From assembly GCA_029265255.1 (NCBI GenBank), contig JAJUJQ010000007.1, forward strand, positions 44,734-108,733: a DNA stretch of 64,000 nucleotides, read 5' to 3'. The notes under the pieces are model-generated. The model searched no databases, had not been told where the DNA came from, and saw nothing but the letters and a program-made list of their open reading frames with translations. Both the position numbers and the translations under genes were made by a program. Source of the stretch: Spirochaetota bacterium. GTDB lineage: Bacteria; Spirochaetota; Spirochaetia; Treponematales; Rectinemataceae. Positions 1-10,205 of the stretch are shown piece after piece (the stretch's first letter is position 1; the number at the start of each line of letters is the position of its first letter).

Positions 1-1
1 G

Positions 2-295
2 CGTCTTGAAATCGCACGCGCCTTGGCAACAAAACCGAAGCTGATCCTTCTGGACGAACCAGCAGCCGGCATGAACCCGAAAGAGGTCGATGATCTCATG
101 CGCCTCATTCGGCGAATTAGGGACGAGTTCAAAGTGACGGTCTTCCTGATCGAGCACCACATGCAGGTGGTCATGGGAATATGCGAGTACATCAAGGTGA
201 TCGACTTCGGCGAGACTATTGCCGAAGGACTTCCCGAGCAGGTCCGCAACGATCCGCGTGTGCTCGAAGCCTACCTGGGGAAGAGAGGTGCATGA
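2..295 (+). CDS. livG: LivG, branched-chain amino-acid ABC transporter ATPase (5' end outside window)
   Basis: C-terminal 97 residues of an ABC ATPase; the reading frame is open from base 2. It begins just after the ABC signature (RLEIARALA), followed by Walker B (LILLDEP, then AAGMNP, typical of LivG) and the switch histidine in LIEHHM. The tail LEAYLG is the usual LivG/LivF ending. It would energise uptake of leucine, isoleucine and valine with LivF at the inner face of the membrane. The stop overlaps the livF start (ATGA), so the two are translationally coupled. The permease and binding-protein genes presumably lie upstream of the window. Confidence 0.9.
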   Translation, partial: RLEIARALATKPKLILLDEPAAGMNPKEVDDLMRLIRRIRDEFKVTVFLIEHHMQVVMGICEYIKVIDFGETIAEGLPEQVRNDPRVLEAYLGKRGA

Positions 296-999
296 TGCTG
301 AAAGTCACTAGCCTGAAAGTAAACTACGGCAAGATTGAGGCTATCAAGGATGTGAGCTTCGAAGTCCCCGACGGCAAGATCGTCACGCTCATCGGGGCGA
401 ACGGTGCGGGTAAGACAACGACACTCCGCGCCATTTCGGGCCTTGAGCGCGCATCGGGTGGCAGCATCGTCTTCAATGGCACGGATATCACCTCGTTTGA
501 GGCCCACCGTATTGTTCCTTTGGGTATCTCGCATGTACCAGAGGGCCGCAAGATATTCCCAACGCTTACCGTCAAGGAAAACCTTGAGCTCGCGGGTTGG
601 ACCGTCAAAGACAAGAGCGAGATCAAGCGACGCATTGAGCGGGTTTGCCAGGTGTTCCCCCGTATCAAGGAACGCCTCAATCAGCTGGGCGGCACGCTCT
701 CCGGCGGCGAACAGCAGATGCTCGCGGTCGGCCGAGCGCTGGTTACCGGCGGTTCGCTGCTGCTGCTCGACGAACCATCAATGGGGCTTGCTCCTGTGCT
801 TGTCGACGAGATTTTCGCACAGATCGTGCAGATCAATCGGCAGGGTACGACCGTCCTTCTGGTTGAGCAGAACGCCATGGAAGCCCTTGAGATCGCCGAT
901 TATGCCTACATCCTTGAAACCGGCTATACCACTATTTCCGGTGAATCAAAAGCGATCCTGCAGGATCAGCGTGTCCGCGAAGCCTATCTCGGCGTGTGA
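292..999 (+). CDS. livF: LivF, branched-chain amino-acid ABC transporter ATPase
   Basis: A complete 235-residue ABC ATPase of normal LivF length. Walker A is GANGAGKTT, the signature LSGGEQQ, Walker B LLLLDEPSMGLAP, the switch histidine position reads LLVEQN (typical of LivF, which has Gln there), and the protein ends REAYLGV. The start is one of two adjacent ATGs (292 or 295) behind AGAGG; the first overlaps the livG stop. It is the last gene of the liv operon, since a strong terminator follows within 30 bases. Confidence 0.93.
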   Translation: MMLKVTSLKVNYGKIEAIKDVSFEVPDGKIVTLIGANGAGKTTTLRAISGLERASGGSIVFNGTDITSFEAHRIVPLGISHVPEGRKIFPTLTVKENLELAGWTVKDKSEIKRRIERVCQVFPRIKERLNQLGGTLSGGEQQMLAVGRALVTGGSLLLLDEPSMGLAPVLVDEIFAQIVQINRQGTTVLLVEQNAMEALEIADYAYILETGYTTISGESKAILQDQRVREAYLGV

Positions 1000-1023
1000 C
1001 CTGTCGCGCGGCGCGCATAACGC

Positions 1024-1058
1024 AAAGGGCCGGCCGGGTTAAACCCGGCCGGCCCTTT
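1024..1058. terminator. Bidirectional terminator between livF and the ribosomal block
   Basis: A near-perfect GC-rich palindrome, about 14 bp per arm around TTAAA, flanked by AAA on the left and TTT on the right. On the + strand CTTTCTTTT follows. On the - strand the small zinc-ribbon gene stops 34 bases before it. It separates two convergent transcription units and can serve both. Confidence 0.85.
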
Positions 1059-1091
1059 CTTTTCAGCCCCTATTTTTTTTTAGGGCGTCCA

Positions 1092-1262
1092 TCATTTTGT
1101 ATGTGCCAGATGAGCTTTGCAGACCTTGCAGATCTTCGTCTTTTTACCGTCAACTTCCTGTTCGTAAATGACCTTGACGGCGGTGCGTCCGCATACCGGG
1201 CAGGTACCACGGCCACCAGCTGGAACTTCTTTCAATCCCTTGCCTCTATGAGCTTTGGACAT
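1092..1262 (-). CDS. 56-residue zinc-ribbon protein at the end of the alpha operon
   Basis: I do not recognise the family. The protein is small and basic. Cys pairs C21-x2-C24 and C45-x2-C48 are set 20 residues apart, a zinc-ribbon geometry, with a Lys/Arg/His-rich head (MSKAHRGKG) and tail. A GGAGG site lies 8 nt before the ATG, and rplQ ends only 22 bases upstream, so it is the last gene of the alpha operon. Position and composition suggest an accessory ribosomal or nucleic-acid-binding protein; that role is inference. The C-x2-C pair recalls bL33-type proteins, but bL33 is encoded elsewhere (31222-31398). Confidence 0.75.
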   Translation of the reverse strand: MSKAHRGKGLKEVPAGGRGTCPVCGRTAVKVIYEQEVDGKKTKICKVCKAHLAHTK

Positions 1263-1284
1263 ATCAGATTCCTCCCTGCACCCT

Positions 1285-1707
1285 TCAGGCCTGCTTCTTG
1301 GCCTTGCGCTCTGCCTTGCGCTTTTCGCGCTCAGCCTTCTTCTCGTCAGCCTTCTGGTCGACAAGTTCGAGCACAACGAGGCTCGCCGCATCATTTGCGC
1401 GGTTTCCCAATTTAAGGATGCGGGTATAGCCGCCGTTTCGCTCCTTGAAGCGCGGACCGATTTCGGTGAACAGCTTGGCAACCACTTCTTCGCTGTAAAG
1501 TCTGGATGACGCAATTCTGCGGTTGTGAACCGAGTCAACCTTGGCACGGGTGATGAGCTTTTCGGCTGCGCGCCGGGCCTCGAGCGCCTTTGCCTTGGTG
1601 GTGACGACTTTCTCGTGCTTGAGCAGAACGGTGACCAGGTTGCGGATGAGGGCCTTGCGGTGAGCGGCGACTCGATTTAGTTTGTTAAAGCCTATCTTAT
1701 GCTTCAT
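1285..1707 (-). CDS. rplQ: Ribosomal protein bL17
   Basis: 140 residues. The N-terminus [12 protein letters not shown] and the segment [14 protein letters not shown] are typical of bL17, which sits near the exit tunnel of the large subunit. The last 25 residues are a Lys/Arg/Glu-rich tail, a common bL17 extension. The start codon overlaps the 3' end of rpoA by 11 bases, which implies coupled translation. It is followed by the small zinc-ribbon gene. Confidence 0.97.
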   Translation of the reverse strand: MKHKIGFNKLNRVAAHRKALIRNLVTVLLKHEKVVTTKAKALEARRAAEKLITRAKVDSVHNRRIASSRLYSEEVVAKLFTEIGPRFKERNGGYTRILKLGNRANDAASLVVLELVDQKADEKKAEREKRKAERKAKKQA

Positions 1708-2752
1708 CGCTCTCTTCCTTCTTCATGTTGAGTTTTATATGATTCCTCAGCGCGGAATAATCCGTCATGCCAAGGGTCAGGTTCCATTCGGCAAGCTTCG
1801 CCTTGATTTCCTGCAGGGATTTCTTGCCGAAATTGCGAGTCTTGGTGATTTCTTCCTCGGATTTCCTGGTAAGATCACCGATGGTTCTGATGTTCGCATT
1901 CTTCAGACAATTGAATGAGCGTACCGATAGTTCAAGCTCTTCTACCGGGGTGTTGAGAATCTGCCGCACACGCTCTTCGATTTCGTCGCTTGTTTCCTCG
2001 CCGCCCGTTTCATTTTCATCAAAATTGACGAAAATTGAGAAATGATCCTTGGCGATCTTTCCTGCTTCGCCGAGCGCGTCTTCCGGCCTGATGGTCCCGT
2101 CGGTCCAAATCTCCAGAATAAGCTTGTCATAGTCGGAACGCTGCCCCACCCTGGTCGGCTCGATGGCGTATTTTACCTTCGTGACCGGCGTGAAGATGGC
2201 ATCCATGGGGATGGTCCCGACGACATCGATGTACTTTTCGTTAACTTCGCTGGGCACATATCCCCTGCCAAGGTTGACCTGCAGCTCGAGGCTGAGGTTC
2301 ACCTTCGGGTCCAGAGTCGCGATTTTCAGATCAGGATTGAGCACAACCAGCGAACCCTGTTCGGCAAAGAATCCGCCACGAAGCTCTTCCATCCCCTTGA
2401 TGTCGTACTCGAGTGTCAGCTCTTCTTTGTCGTTCGGCAGCCTGACGCGCAGTTTCTTCAGGTTGTTCAGCACCTCGATGGTATCTTCGACAACCCCTGG
2501 GATCGTCTCAAACTCGCTCGTCACCACGTGAGGGGCGCCTTCATCGTCATAGCGGGTAATACGCACCGCAGTGATTGCATACCCCTGAATTGAGGACAGC
2601 AGGATGCGGCGCAGGGTATTCCCGACAGTAGTTCCATAGCCCGGCTCGAAAGGATACGCCACGAACTTTCCATAGGTGTCCGTCGATTCACTCTGTTCGT
2701 AGGTAATACCCTTCGGCCTCTTGAAACCTTTAAGTAGGTTTTTGCGCGCCAT
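1697..2752 (-). CDS. rpoA: RNA polymerase alpha subunit
   Basis: 351 residues, slightly longer than the usual 315-335. The N-terminal dimerisation domain contains [20 protein letters not shown], and the C-terminal domain contains [19 protein letters not shown], the helix-hairpin-helix region that binds UP elements and activators. A short acidic linker ([13 protein letters not shown]) joins them. The C-terminal extension after the alphaCTD accounts for the extra length. It lies between rpsD and rplQ, as in most alpha operons. Confidence 0.98.
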   Translation of the reverse strand: MARKNLLKGFKRPKGITYEQSESTDTYGKFVAYPFEPGYGTTVGNTLRRILLSSIQGYAITAVRITRYDDEGAPHVVTSEFETIPGVVEDTIEVLNNLKKLRVRLPNDKEELTLEYDIKGMEELRGGFFAEQGSLVVLNPDLKIATLDPKVNLSLELQVNLGRGYVPSEVNEKYIDVVGTIPMDAIFTPVTKVKYAIEPTRVGQRSDYDKLILEIWTDGTIRPEDALGEAGKIAKDHFSIFVNFDENETGGEETSDEIEERVRQILNTPVEELELSVRSFNCLKNANIRTIGDLTRKSEEEITKTRNFGKKSLQEIKAKLAEWNLTLGMTDYSALRNHIKLNMKKEESDEA

Positions 2753-2761
2753 TTCTGCTCC

Positions 2762-3397
2762 TTATTTCGAGTACAACTCGACGATCAGCTGCTCTTTGAC
2801 ATCGCCGAGGTCCGTGACGTCCTGGCGCTGCGGATTCATTACATAGCGCCCGGTCATTTCGTCCGCGTTCACCTCGAGCCAGGGCATGACGCCGGATTTC
2901 TGAACTTCTTCGAGCGCCTGTCGGATCGCGTCCAACTTCTTGGCCGCTCCGATGACAGAGATCACATCGCCCGGTTTGACGAGATAGGATGCAATATTCA
3001 CGCGCTTGCCATTGACGGCGATGTGGCCGTGATTAACCAGCTGGCGCGCCTGGGGGCGCGACTGCGCGAAATGCAGACGATAGACCACGTTATCAAGTCT
3101 ACGCTCGAGCAGGATAATGAGGTTATCGCCGGTCTTGCCAGGCATGGGAAGGGCTTTTTCGAAGGTATTCCGGAACTGGCGCTCCATGAGCCCATAGAAG
3201 CGCTTAAGCGACTGCTTCTCGCGAAGCTGTACCGCGTATTCCGACTTCTTACCCAGTCTGGTCTTCGGTGCTTTTCCGGGAGGCAACCGCTTTTTATTGA
3301 TCGGGCACTTGTCGCTTCGGCAGCGGTCACCCTTGAGGAACAATTTCCTTCCTTCGGCGCGGCAAAGCCGGCACACAGGTCCAATATATCTGGCCAT
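2762..3397 (-). CDS. rpsD: Ribosomal protein uS4
   Basis: 211 residues. The S4 RNA-binding domain lies around residues 100-160 ([20 protein letters not shown], then [17 protein letters not shown]). The N-terminus has four cysteines (C9, C12, C26, C31), so this is the zinc-binding form. uS4 nucleates 30S assembly and in many bacteria represses its own operon; no clear uS4 target structure could be picked out here. It is 9 bases upstream of rpoA. Confidence 0.98.
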   Translation of the reverse strand: MARYIGPVCRLCRAEGRKLFLKGDRCRSDKCPINKKRLPPGKAPKTRLGKKSEYAVQLREKQSLKRFYGLMERQFRNTFEKALPMPGKTGDNLIILLERRLDNVVYRLHFAQSRPQARQLVNHGHIAVNGKRVNIASYLVKPGDVISVIGAAKKLDAIRQALEEVQKSGVMPWLEVNADEMTGRYVMNPQRQDVTDLGDVKEQLIVELYSK

Positions 3398-3411
3398 TCT
3401 TCACACCTCTC

Positions 3412-3804
3412 TCAGATACGGCGGGCCTTCCGGGGCCTGCAGCCATTGTGGGGAATCGGGGTCACGTCATTGATGGACTTTACCTTGAGTCCCATGACAC
3501 CGAGCTGGCGGATCGCCGATTCACGTCCGATACCAGGTCCCTTGACGAATACATGTACTTCCCGCATGCCGGCCTGGAGAGCCTTCTGTGCCGCGGCTTC
3601 CGTAACCGTCTGCGCGGCAAATGGTGTCGATTTTTTGGCGCCTCTGAAGTCGTGGCTGCCGGAGCTCGACCAGGACACCGCGTTTCCGTTCAGGTCGGTA
3701 AAAGTCACAATCGTATTGTTGAAGGTAGCCTGAATGTAAACATTGCCTTCGTATACGCTCTTCTTCTCTTTGCGCTTCTTCGTTGTCGTCGTCGCCACGT
3801 TCAT
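3412..3804 (-). CDS. rpsK: Ribosomal protein uS11
   Basis: 130 residues with a Lys-rich head, the [13 protein letters not shown] segment and the C-terminal [10 protein letters not shown] signature of uS11, a platform protein of the 30S subunit. It lies between rpsM (9-base gap) and rpsD (14-base gap) in conserved alpha-operon order. Confidence 0.98.
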   Translation of the reverse strand: MNVATTTTKKRKEKKSVYEGNVYIQATFNNTIVTFTDLNGNAVSWSSSGSHDFRGAKKSTPFAAQTVTEAAAQKALQAGMREVHVFVKGPGIGRESAIRQLGVMGLKVKSINDVTPIPHNGCRPRKARRI

Positions 3805-3813
3805 GCCCCTCCG

Positions 3814-4185
3814 TCAGACGGCTTTCTTCTTGTTCGCAACGGTCTTTCTCTTGCCCTTGCGCGTGCGCGCATTTGTTCTCGTTCGCTGACCGCGAACGGG
3901 AAGACCTTTGCGGTGGCGCAGGCCCCTGTAGCAGCCGATGTCCATAAGCCGCTTGATATTGAGCGCTACCTCAGTTCTGAGGCGGCCCTCCACCTTGTAT
4001 TCGTTTTCGATGACCTTGCGAAGCTCGTTGATCTCCTCCTGCGAGAGATCATTGATCTTCTTGTCGGGATCGATGCCGGTCGCTTCGCAGATCTTGAGTG
4101 CGCTGGTTCGCCCGATTCCGTAAATATACGTAAGGGCGATATCTACATGCTTGTTAGGGAGGTCGACTCCCGCAATACGCGCCAT
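3814..4185 (-). CDS. rpsM: Ribosomal protein uS13
   Basis: 123 residues. The start [10 protein letters not shown] is chosen because it is the universal uS13 N-terminus and is preceded by an AGGAAG site; the longer in-frame reading upstream overlaps the end of rpmJ and does not resemble uS13. The C-terminus [13 protein letters not shown] is the conserved tail that contacts tRNA at the head of the 30S subunit. Confidence 0.97.
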   Translation of the reverse strand: MARIAGVDLPNKHVDIALTYIYGIGRTSALKICEATGIDPDKKINDLSQEEINELRKVIENEYKVEGRLRTEVALNIKRLMDIGCYRGLRHRKGLPVRGQRTRTNARTRKGKRKTVANKKKAV

Positions 4186-4201
4186 GAGCTTCCTCCTGCT
4201 C

Positions 4202-4315
4202 TCAGCCTTGTTTCTGCTTGTGCTTCGGGTTGTCGCAGACAATCCGCACCACGCCGTTGCGCCGTATTATCTTGCACTTGTCGCAAATCTTCTTGACGCT
4301 CGTTCTCACCTTCAT
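4202..4315 (-). CDS. rpmJ: Ribosomal protein bL36 (zinc-binding form)
   Basis: 37 residues, starting [15 protein letters not shown]. Zinc ligands C11, C14, C27 and H32 are all present, so this is the C+ form. It lies between secY and rpsM, where many bacteria also have map and infA; neither is present here. Confidence 0.95.
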   Translation of the reverse strand: MKVRTSVKKICDKCKIIRRNGVVRIVCDNPKHKQKQG

Positions 4316-4367
4316 GGGTTCCCCCTGTTCGCAAACACGCAATTAAATACCATTCTGCAAAAAAATT

Positions 4368-5687
4368 CTACAGGTTCCTGGCCCTGATATGGCCCTTGCG
4401 GACCAGCCCGTCGTGATGGTGCATCTTGAGCATCGCTTCTACCTGCGCCATGGTATCAAGGTCGACACCCACGAGGATGAGCAGCGATGTACCACCCAGC
4501 AGATACGCCATCTGACTGGGAAAGTTGAACAGCTGCTGAACCAGAGTCGGAATGAGCGCGATGAGCGCTAGGTACAGCGCGCCGGGCAGAATGATCCGGT
4601 TGAGCACCCGCGTAAGGTACTCTTCCATTTTTTCGCTACGGATACCAGGAATGGATCCGCCGTTTTCCCTGATGTTCTTCGAGATCTCGCCAGGATTAAG
4701 CGTCACCTGGGTGTAGAAATAGGCGAAGAAGACGATGAAGACCACGTACAGGAAATTGTACCAGAATCCGCTCGGTCTAAGCCAGTATGAAAAATCCCTG
4801 AGCCACTTGGCCTGAACGCCGAAGCTCTGAGCGATCTGCAGCGGGAAGGTCAAAAGGCTCGAGGCAAAAATGACCGGTATGACGCCGGACGGATTGATCT
4901 TGAACGGAATGTAGGTGTTCTGGGCGCCATACATTCGCCTGCCTACAATGCGCTTGGCATAGTTGACCGGAATCTTGCGCTGTCCCTGCTGTTCCAGCAC
5001 CACGAGCGCTACCACCGCGACAAACATAAGCAGCACGACAATGGCGTACACCGCGTTGATTTCGCCGATCTGGATCTTCTTGATGAGCTCGTAGGTCGCG
5101 TTTGGCAGACGCGCGACGATACCAGCGAAGATCAGTAGCGAGATGCCGTTACCGATACCGCGTTTGGTAATCTGTTCGCCGATCCATACGAGGAACATTG
5201 TGCCTGTCGTCACGGTGAGGACCGCGATGATTGTGTACATGGTGCGGTTCGACATCGCGATAGCGTTAGGAATGCGATCAGCCCACACGGTGACCGAGAA
5301 GCTCTGAATGATGGCAACCGCGATCGTTCCGATGCGTGTCCAGCGCGAAATCTTGCGCCTGCCGCCCTCTTCCTCCGCGATATTCTTGAGCTTAGGGAAG
5401 ATGACAAGCAGCAACTGCATGATGATTTGCGCGCTGATGTAGGGCATGACACCCATCATGAACAGCGAGAAGTTCTTGAACGCGCCGCCTGCAAAGAAGT
5501 CGAGATAGTCTGTGATGCCGCCGGCACCCCCAGCCTGGCTCGCAAAGTAAGACTGCAGCGCGCTTGCGTTGATGCCAGGGATGGGAAGGAAGGCCCCGAG
5601 ACGGAACACCGCGAGCCAGAACAGCGTGAACAGGATTCTGTCTTTCAGTTCCTTGATCCGAAAAATATCAACGAGTGTACCAGCCAT
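4368..5687 (-). CDS. secY: Protein translocase subunit SecY
   Basis: 439 residues, the normal length, with about ten membrane segments. It shows the SecY N-terminus (FLPIPGIN), the GIGNGISLLIFAGIV segment and the C-terminal GTSLLILVGVDLDTMAQVEA motif that contacts SecA and ribosome. It forms the protein-conducting channel with SecE (30888-31070). As usual it follows rplO in the spc operon. No adk follows, which is a departure from the E. coli and Bacillus arrangement. Confidence 0.98.
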   Translation of the reverse strand: MAGTLVDIFRIKELKDRILFTLFWLAVFRLGAFLPIPGINASALQSYFASQAGGAGGITDYLDFFAGGAFKNFSLFMMGVMPYISAQIIMQLLLVIFPKLKNIAEEEGGRRKISRWTRIGTIAVAIIQSFSVTVWADRIPNAIAMSNRTMYTIIAVLTVTTGTMFLVWIGEQITKRGIGNGISLLIFAGIVARLPNATYELIKKIQIGEINAVYAIVVLLMFVAVVALVVLEQQGQRKIPVNYAKRIVGRRMYGAQNTYIPFKINPSGVIPVIFASSLLTFPLQIAQSFGVQAKWLRDFSYWLRPSGFWYNFLYVVFIVFFAYFYTQVTLNPGEISKNIRENGGSIPGIRSEKMEEYLTRVLNRIILPGALYLALIALIPTLVQQLFNFPSQMAYLLGGTSLLILVGVDLDTMAQVEAMLKMHHHDGLVRKGHIRARNL

Positions 5688-5706
5688 TAGCCCCTGCCTT
5701 TCTCAG

Positions 5707-6180
5707 TCATGCATCAGCCGAAGAACCGGTGGCCGCCGGGGTTTCTACCCTCCCGCCCGCGGCTTCGATCTTTGCCTTCGCGCTGGCCGAAACTGCATCG
5801 ACACTGACCGTCAGGGCAATATCGATCTGTCCGTCCCCGAGAATTTTTACCGGGAGCTCGGGCTTTCTGATAAGGCCCTTCATGAACAGGCTTACGGTGT
5901 CGACGTTGTCTCCGGCGTTGTACTTGCCTGCAAGATCACGCAGATTCACGACCTGGTATTCCTTGCGGAACAGATGGTTGGAAAAACCGCGTCCGGGAAG
6001 CCTGCGGTACAGAGGCATCTGGCCACCCTCGAAACCTGGATAGACCTTTCCGCCCGAGCGCGACTGCTGACCCTTGTTACCGCGGCCCGCGGTCGTCCCA
6101 CGGCCAGAACTCTGACCACGACCGACGATGCGTTTCTTCTTGTTTGCACCCTCAGGCGCATGGAGATTGAAATCCGCCAT
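5707..6180 (-). CDS. rplO: Ribosomal protein uL15
   Basis: 157 residues. The Gly/Arg-rich N-terminal half (RVGRGQSSGRGTTAGRGNKG-like) and the GFEGGQMPLYRRLPGRGF motif are diagnostic of uL15. The ATG at 6180 overlaps the rpmD stop (TGATG), so the two are coupled; a GTG one codon upstream is an alternative start. The C-terminal end is Ala-rich. Confidence 0.97.
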   Translation of the reverse strand: MADFNLHAPEGANKKKRIVGRGQSSGRGTTAGRGNKGQQSRSGGKVYPGFEGGQMPLYRRLPGRGFSNHLFRKEYQVVNLRDLAGKYNAGDNVDTVSLFMKGLIRKPELPVKILGDGQIDIALTVSVDAVSASAKAKIEAAGGRVETPAATGSSADA

Positions 6181-6362
6181 CACTCCACCTCCCTCGTCTC
6201 AACGAGATGCCGTACTCTGCTCACCATTCCGAGGATTGCGGGATTTGCTTCCTTGATGGTACTCGAACCGATTTTCCGCAGTCCGAGACAGCGGACCGTT
6301 GCACGCGCTTTCGGCTTCTGGCCGATGGTGCTGCGGATCAGTGTTATCTGTATCCTGGCCAT
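6180..6362 (-). CDS. rpmD: Ribosomal protein uL30
   Basis: 60 residues. The start [15 protein letters not shown] is chosen because it matches the family N-terminus; an in-frame ATG four codons upstream overlaps the end of rpsE. The segment LGLRKIGSS is typical. uL30 binds domain II of 23S rRNA. Its stop overlaps the rplO start. Confidence 0.95.
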   Translation of the reverse strand: MARIQITLIRSTIGQKPKARATVRCLGLRKIGSSTIKEANPAILGMVSRVRHLVETREVE

Positions 6363-6364
6363 GT

Positions 6365-6877
6365 TCAACTCCACATGTCTTTCAGGGTCTTGCCACGATT
6401 CTTCGCGACAGTCTGCGCGTCGAGAAGCTGGGACAGACCCTTGAACACTGCGCGCACGACATTGACAGAGGTGCGGGCACCGACCGCTTTAGAAATGATG
6501 TCGGTATACCCTGCGCATTCAAGGATCGCGCGAACAGGACCGCCCGCGATGACGCCCGAACCGGGGCACGCAGGTTTCATATAGACAGTCGTCGCCTTGT
6601 ATACGCCTGTAACCTCGTGGGGCAGCGTTCCGTGCTTGACGGGAACCGTCACCAGTGCCCGTTTTGCACGCTCGGTGCTTTTGCGAATCGCTTCAGTCAC
6701 ATCGTTCGCCTTGCCAAACCCGAAGCCGACATGGCCCTGCTTGTCACCGACAACCGTCAACGCGGAGAAGGAGAACCTGCGGCCGCCTTTGACGACTTTC
6801 GCGGTACGGTTCAACTGAATCAGTTTTTCGGTGTAGCCTTCCTGCACACCGGAATCGTCTCTTCTGGATCTTTCCAC
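6365..6877 (-). CDS. rpsE: Ribosomal protein uS5
   Basis: 170 residues with the double-stranded RNA-binding fold in the N-terminal half ([20 protein letters not shown], then [13 protein letters not shown]) and the second domain with [17 protein letters not shown]. The start is GTG, preceded by AGGGGG. uS5 contributes to decoding accuracy. It lies 2 bases from rpmD. Confidence 0.98.
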   Translation of the reverse strand: MERSRRDDSGVQEGYTEKLIQLNRTAKVVKGGRRFSFSALTVVGDKQGHVGFGFGKANDVTEAIRKSTERAKRALVTVPVKHGTLPHEVTGVYKATTVYMKPACPGSGVIAGGPVRAILECAGYTDIISKAVGARTSVNVVRAVFKGLSQLLDAQTVAKNRGKTLKDMWS

Positions 6878-6886
6878 AACCGCCCC

Positions 6887-7252
6887 CTAGAACTTGATGC
6901 CGGCTTTGCGCGCACCATCGGCAATCGCTTTGACGATTCCGTGGTACTTGTAGCCGTTCCGGTCGAACACTACCTGGGTAATGCCTTTTTCCAGGAGCCG
7001 CTTGCCGATCTCTTCACCGATGACCCCACCGGTAGCGACGGTTGCCCGGAGGTTCCGGTACTGCTGCTCCATGGTGGAAACACTGGCGAGCGTATGTCCG
7101 ATGGTATCGTCGATGACCTGCACATAGAGGTGCAAATTCGACCTGTACACCGTCATCCGGGGCTTTTCGGGAGTTCCCGAGATGTCCTTCCGCACGTGTA
7201 CTCTGCGTTTGGCACGCTTGCGGATCTTATCAGAAAGTTCTCTTACGCTCAT
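6887..7252 (-). CDS. rplR: Ribosomal protein uL18
   Basis: 121 residues. The basic N-terminus [20 protein letters not shown] and the C-terminus [20 protein letters not shown] match uL18, the 5S rRNA-binding protein of the central protuberance. It sits between rplF and rpsE in spc-operon order. Confidence 0.97.
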   Translation of the reverse strand: MSVRELSDKIRKRAKRRVHVRKDISGTPEKPRMTVYRSNLHLYVQVIDDTIGHTLASVSTMEQQYRNLRATVATGGVIGEEIGKRLLEKGITQVVFDRNGYKYHGIVKAIADGARKAGIKF

Positions 7253-7262
7253 GCCTTGTGCC

Positions 7263-7805
7263 TCACTTCACACCGGTCTTGCCGACTTTCCTGCGGATCT
7301 TCTCGTCTTCATAGCGGATTCCCTTGCCCTTGTAGGGTTCGGGAAGGCGGAGAGACCGCACTTCACTCGCAAACTTGCCGATCTTGGCTCTGTCGATGCC
7401 TTCGACGACAATCCTCTGACCGTTCTGCTCAATCGATACTTTGATTCCTTCGGGGATAACCACCGCAAAATCGGTCGAATAGCCAATGCTGAGCATCAGC
7501 AGATTCCCCTGGACTTCGGCTCGATACCCGACGCCGTTGACGATCAACACTCTCTTGAATCCGGTGCTTACGCCGGTCACCATGTTGTTGATCAGGCTGC
7601 GGTACAGGCCATGATAGGCTTTTGCCTGCTTGGAATCGTTCTTGCGCTCCACGACCACTGCGCCATCTTCGACGGAAATTGCAACATCGGGGCGGTATTC
7701 CTGAGAAAGCCTGCCTTTCGGCCCCTCGACGTGGAAGACAGTCGGCTCGACGGTCACCCTCACGCCCTGGGGGATCTTTACAGGCCGCATTCCAATTCTT
7801 GACAT
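7263..7805 (-). CDS. rplF: Ribosomal protein uL6
   Basis: 180 residues, the usual length, starting [17 protein letters not shown]. The C-terminal signature [19 protein letters not shown] contacts the sarcin-ricin region of 23S rRNA. Gaps to both neighbours are 10-15 bases. Confidence 0.98.
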   Translation of the reverse strand: MSRIGMRPVKIPQGVRVTVEPTVFHVEGPKGRLSQEYRPDVAISVEDGAVVVERKNDSKQAKAYHGLYRSLINNMVTGVSTGFKRVLIVNGVGYRAEVQGNLLMLSIGYSTDFAVVIPEGIKVSIEQNGQRIVVEGIDRAKIGKFASEVRSLRLPEPYKGKGIRYEDEKIRRKVGKTGVK

Positions 7806-7820
7806 AGCACTTACCTCGCC

Positions 7821-8219
7821 TTACCAGACCGTGCAGATGAGCTCGCCGCCGACCTGCTTCTCGACCGCCTTGCGGCCGGTAATGACACCGCCGGAAGTCG
7901 ACACGATCATGATTCCATAGCCGTTGAGGATGCGCGGCATCTCTCGGTAGCCGGTGTACACGCGGCGGCCAGGCTTGGAAACCTTCGAAAGCCCATGAAT
8001 CACGGGATTGTTTTCCTCATCATATTTGAGGAAGATCCTGATAAAATTCTGACCATCAGCCTGAATTTTCTTGAAATTCTTGATGTAGCCTTCGGTCTTC
8101 AGGATTTTCACGATTTCAAGCTTGAGCTTGGAAGTCGGGATGTCGACCTTCTCGTGCCGGGCAGCGTTCGCGTTCCGGATTTTTGTCAGCATGTCCGCAA
8201 TGGGATCAGATACGCTCAT
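7821..8219 (-). CDS. rpsH: Ribosomal protein uS8
   Basis: 132 residues. [17 protein letters not shown] at the N-terminus and the C-terminal [12 protein letters not shown] region are typical. uS8 is an early 16S-binding protein and, in E. coli, the repressor of the spc operon by binding near rplE; no matching hairpin was identified here. Confidence 0.98.
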   Translation of the reverse strand: MSVSDPIADMLTKIRNANAARHEKVDIPTSKLKLEIVKILKTEGYIKNFKKIQADGQNFIRIFLKYDEENNPVIHGLSKVSKPGRRVYTGYREMPRILNGYGIMIVSTSGGVITGRKAVEKQVGGELICTVW

Positions 8220-8228
8220 TGCACCCTC

Positions 8229-8414
8229 CTACCAGCTCGACTTCGTCACGCCCGGAAGCTTGCCTTCGGAAGCGAGTTTCCGGAAGCAGATGCGGCACAT
8301 ATCGAATTTTCTCATGTAGCCGCGGGGCCTTCCGCAAATCTTGCATCTGCGGACCAGACGAGTGGAATATTTCGGCGTCTTCAACGCCTTCAAAATCATC
8401 GCTTTGCGAGCCAT
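8229..8414 (-). CDS. rpsN: Ribosomal protein uS14 (short, zinc-binding)
   Basis: 61 residues, the short type Z form. Zinc ligands are C24, C27, C40 and C43 (CKIC ... CRIC), and the tail LPGVTKSSW is typical. This zinc-dependent form is the only uS14 seen in the window. Confidence 0.97.
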   Translation of the reverse strand: MARKAMILKALKTPKYSTRLVRRCKICGRPRGYMRKFDMCRICFRKLASEGKLPGVTKSSW

Positions 8415-8425
8415 GTACGCCTTCC

Positions 8426-8985
<560 letters not shown>

Positions 8986-8986
<1 letters not shown>

Positions 8987-9306
8987 CAGAGGACCTCCCC
9001 GCACTTGCGGCATACGCGTTTTTTCGCGTCACCTTCGATCTTGTAACCGATACGCACAGGTTTGTTGCATTTCTTGCACACGATCATCACGTTGGAAATG
9101 TGGATCGGAGCCTCGACCTCGACGATACCGCCGCGATCGGTCTGGCTTTTCTTGCGCATCGCTTTCTTCACCATGTTGATGCCGGCGACGATCACCCGGC
9201 CCTTCTCACGGTTTATCTTGAGGATTTTCCCCTGCTTCCCCTTATCCTTGCCGGCTATGACCTGGACAAGGTCTTCTTTCCGAAGCTTGTACTTCATGTT
9301 GGCCAT
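8986..9306 (-). CDS. rplX: Ribosomal protein uL24
   Basis: 106 residues. A KOW domain ([18 protein letters not shown]) is followed by a C-terminal zinc-ribbon-like module with two Cys pairs (VCKKC and VCRKC). The start ATG at 9306 has an AGGAG site upstream; a second ATG two codons farther up is possible. The stop overlaps the rplE start. Confidence 0.97.
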
Positions 9307-9317
9307 ATCCATTCTCC

Positions 9318-9686
9318 TTACAGGACCTCGGGGGCGAGCGAGATGATCTTCATATAGTCCTTCTCGCGCAGCTCGCGGGCTACCGGTCCGAATATGCGCT
9401 TGCCTTTCGGATTCTTGTTCGCATCGATGATGACGCACGCGTTGTCATCGAACCTGATATAGGTGCCGTCGGGTCGCCGGTATTCCTTGTGGGTCCGCAC
9501 AATTACCGCCTTCTCGACCGATCCTTTCTTGATAGCCGAGTTGGGAAGCGTGGTTTTTACGGCAACGACGACGATGTCGCCTACCGATGCGTACCTGCGC
9601 CTGGTCCCGCCGAGCACCTTGATGCACTGAACGGTTTTGGCGCCTGAGTTGTCGGCGACATTCAGCATGCTTTCTACCTGAATCAT
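9318..9686 (-). CDS. rplN: Ribosomal protein uL14
   Basis: 122 residues, the near-invariant family length, starting [17 protein letters not shown] and ending IISLAPEVL. uL14 sits at the subunit interface and forms an intersubunit bridge. A longer in-frame reading upstream overlaps rpsQ and was not used. Confidence 0.98.
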   Translation of the reverse strand: MIQVESMLNVADNSGAKTVQCIKVLGGTRRRYASVGDIVVVAVKTTLPNSAIKKGSVEKAVIVRTHKEYRRPDGTYIRFDDNACVIIDANKNPKGKRIFGPVARELREKDYMKIISLAPEVL

Positions 9687-9702
9687 ATGCGTCTCCCGTC
9701 CG

Positions 9703-9975
9703 TCATTTCGCCCGCTCGACGATTTCAACCAGCTTCCAGCGCTTTTCGCGGGAAAGCGGTCGGCACTCCACTACGGAAACGGTGTCGCCGACGTGTGCCT
9801 CGTTGTGCTCGTCGTGGGCTTTGACCCGTTTCGTCTTTCGTACGTACTTCTTGTAGAGAGGATGCAGCTTGCGCATGACGATCTCGACCACGATGGTCTT
9901 ATCCATCTTGTCCGAAACCACGACGCCCTGGAGCACAAGCTTGCCCTCCGTCATTTTCTGGATATTCGTATCCAC
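9703..9975 (-). CDS. rpsQ: Ribosomal protein uS17
   Basis: 90 residues with [16 protein letters not shown] and [14 protein letters not shown], typical of the uS17 OB fold. The start is GTG at 9975, seven bases after AGGAG; an internal ATG at codon 8 ([10 protein letters not shown]) is the alternative. Confidence 0.96.
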   Translation of the reverse strand: MDTNIQKMTEGKLVLQGVVVSDKMDKTIVVEIVMRKLHPLYKKYVRKTKRVKAHDEHNEAHVGDTVSVVECRPLSREKRWKLVEIVERAK

Positions 9976-9993
9976 GTTCCGTCTCCTGAAGAA

Positions 9994-10200
9994 TTAAGCC
10001 TTCTTCACGGCGCCGCTGCGCTGGGCTTCGGCAATTCTTGTCTCGATCCTCGCTATCTGGCGGCGAAGATTCCTCTTCTCGAGCGGATTCTCGACATGTC
10101 CGACCACCATCTGGAAGCGGAGATCGAAATATTTCTTCCTGAGCTCCTCGCGCTTAATGAGCAGCTCCTCCAGTTTTAATTCCTTGAATGAATTCTTCAT
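9994..10200 (-). CDS. rpmC: Ribosomal protein uL29
   Basis: 68 residues, two antiparallel helices. The segments [18 protein letters not shown] and [15 protein letters not shown] are typical of uL29, which sits at the tunnel exit and helps recruit trigger factor and SRP. It starts 5 bases after the rplP stop. Confidence 0.95.
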   Translation of the reverse strand: MKNSFKELKLEELLIKREELRKKYFDLRFQMVVGHVENPLEKRNLRRQIARIETRIAEAQRSGAVKKA

Positions 10201-10205
10201 GGCGA

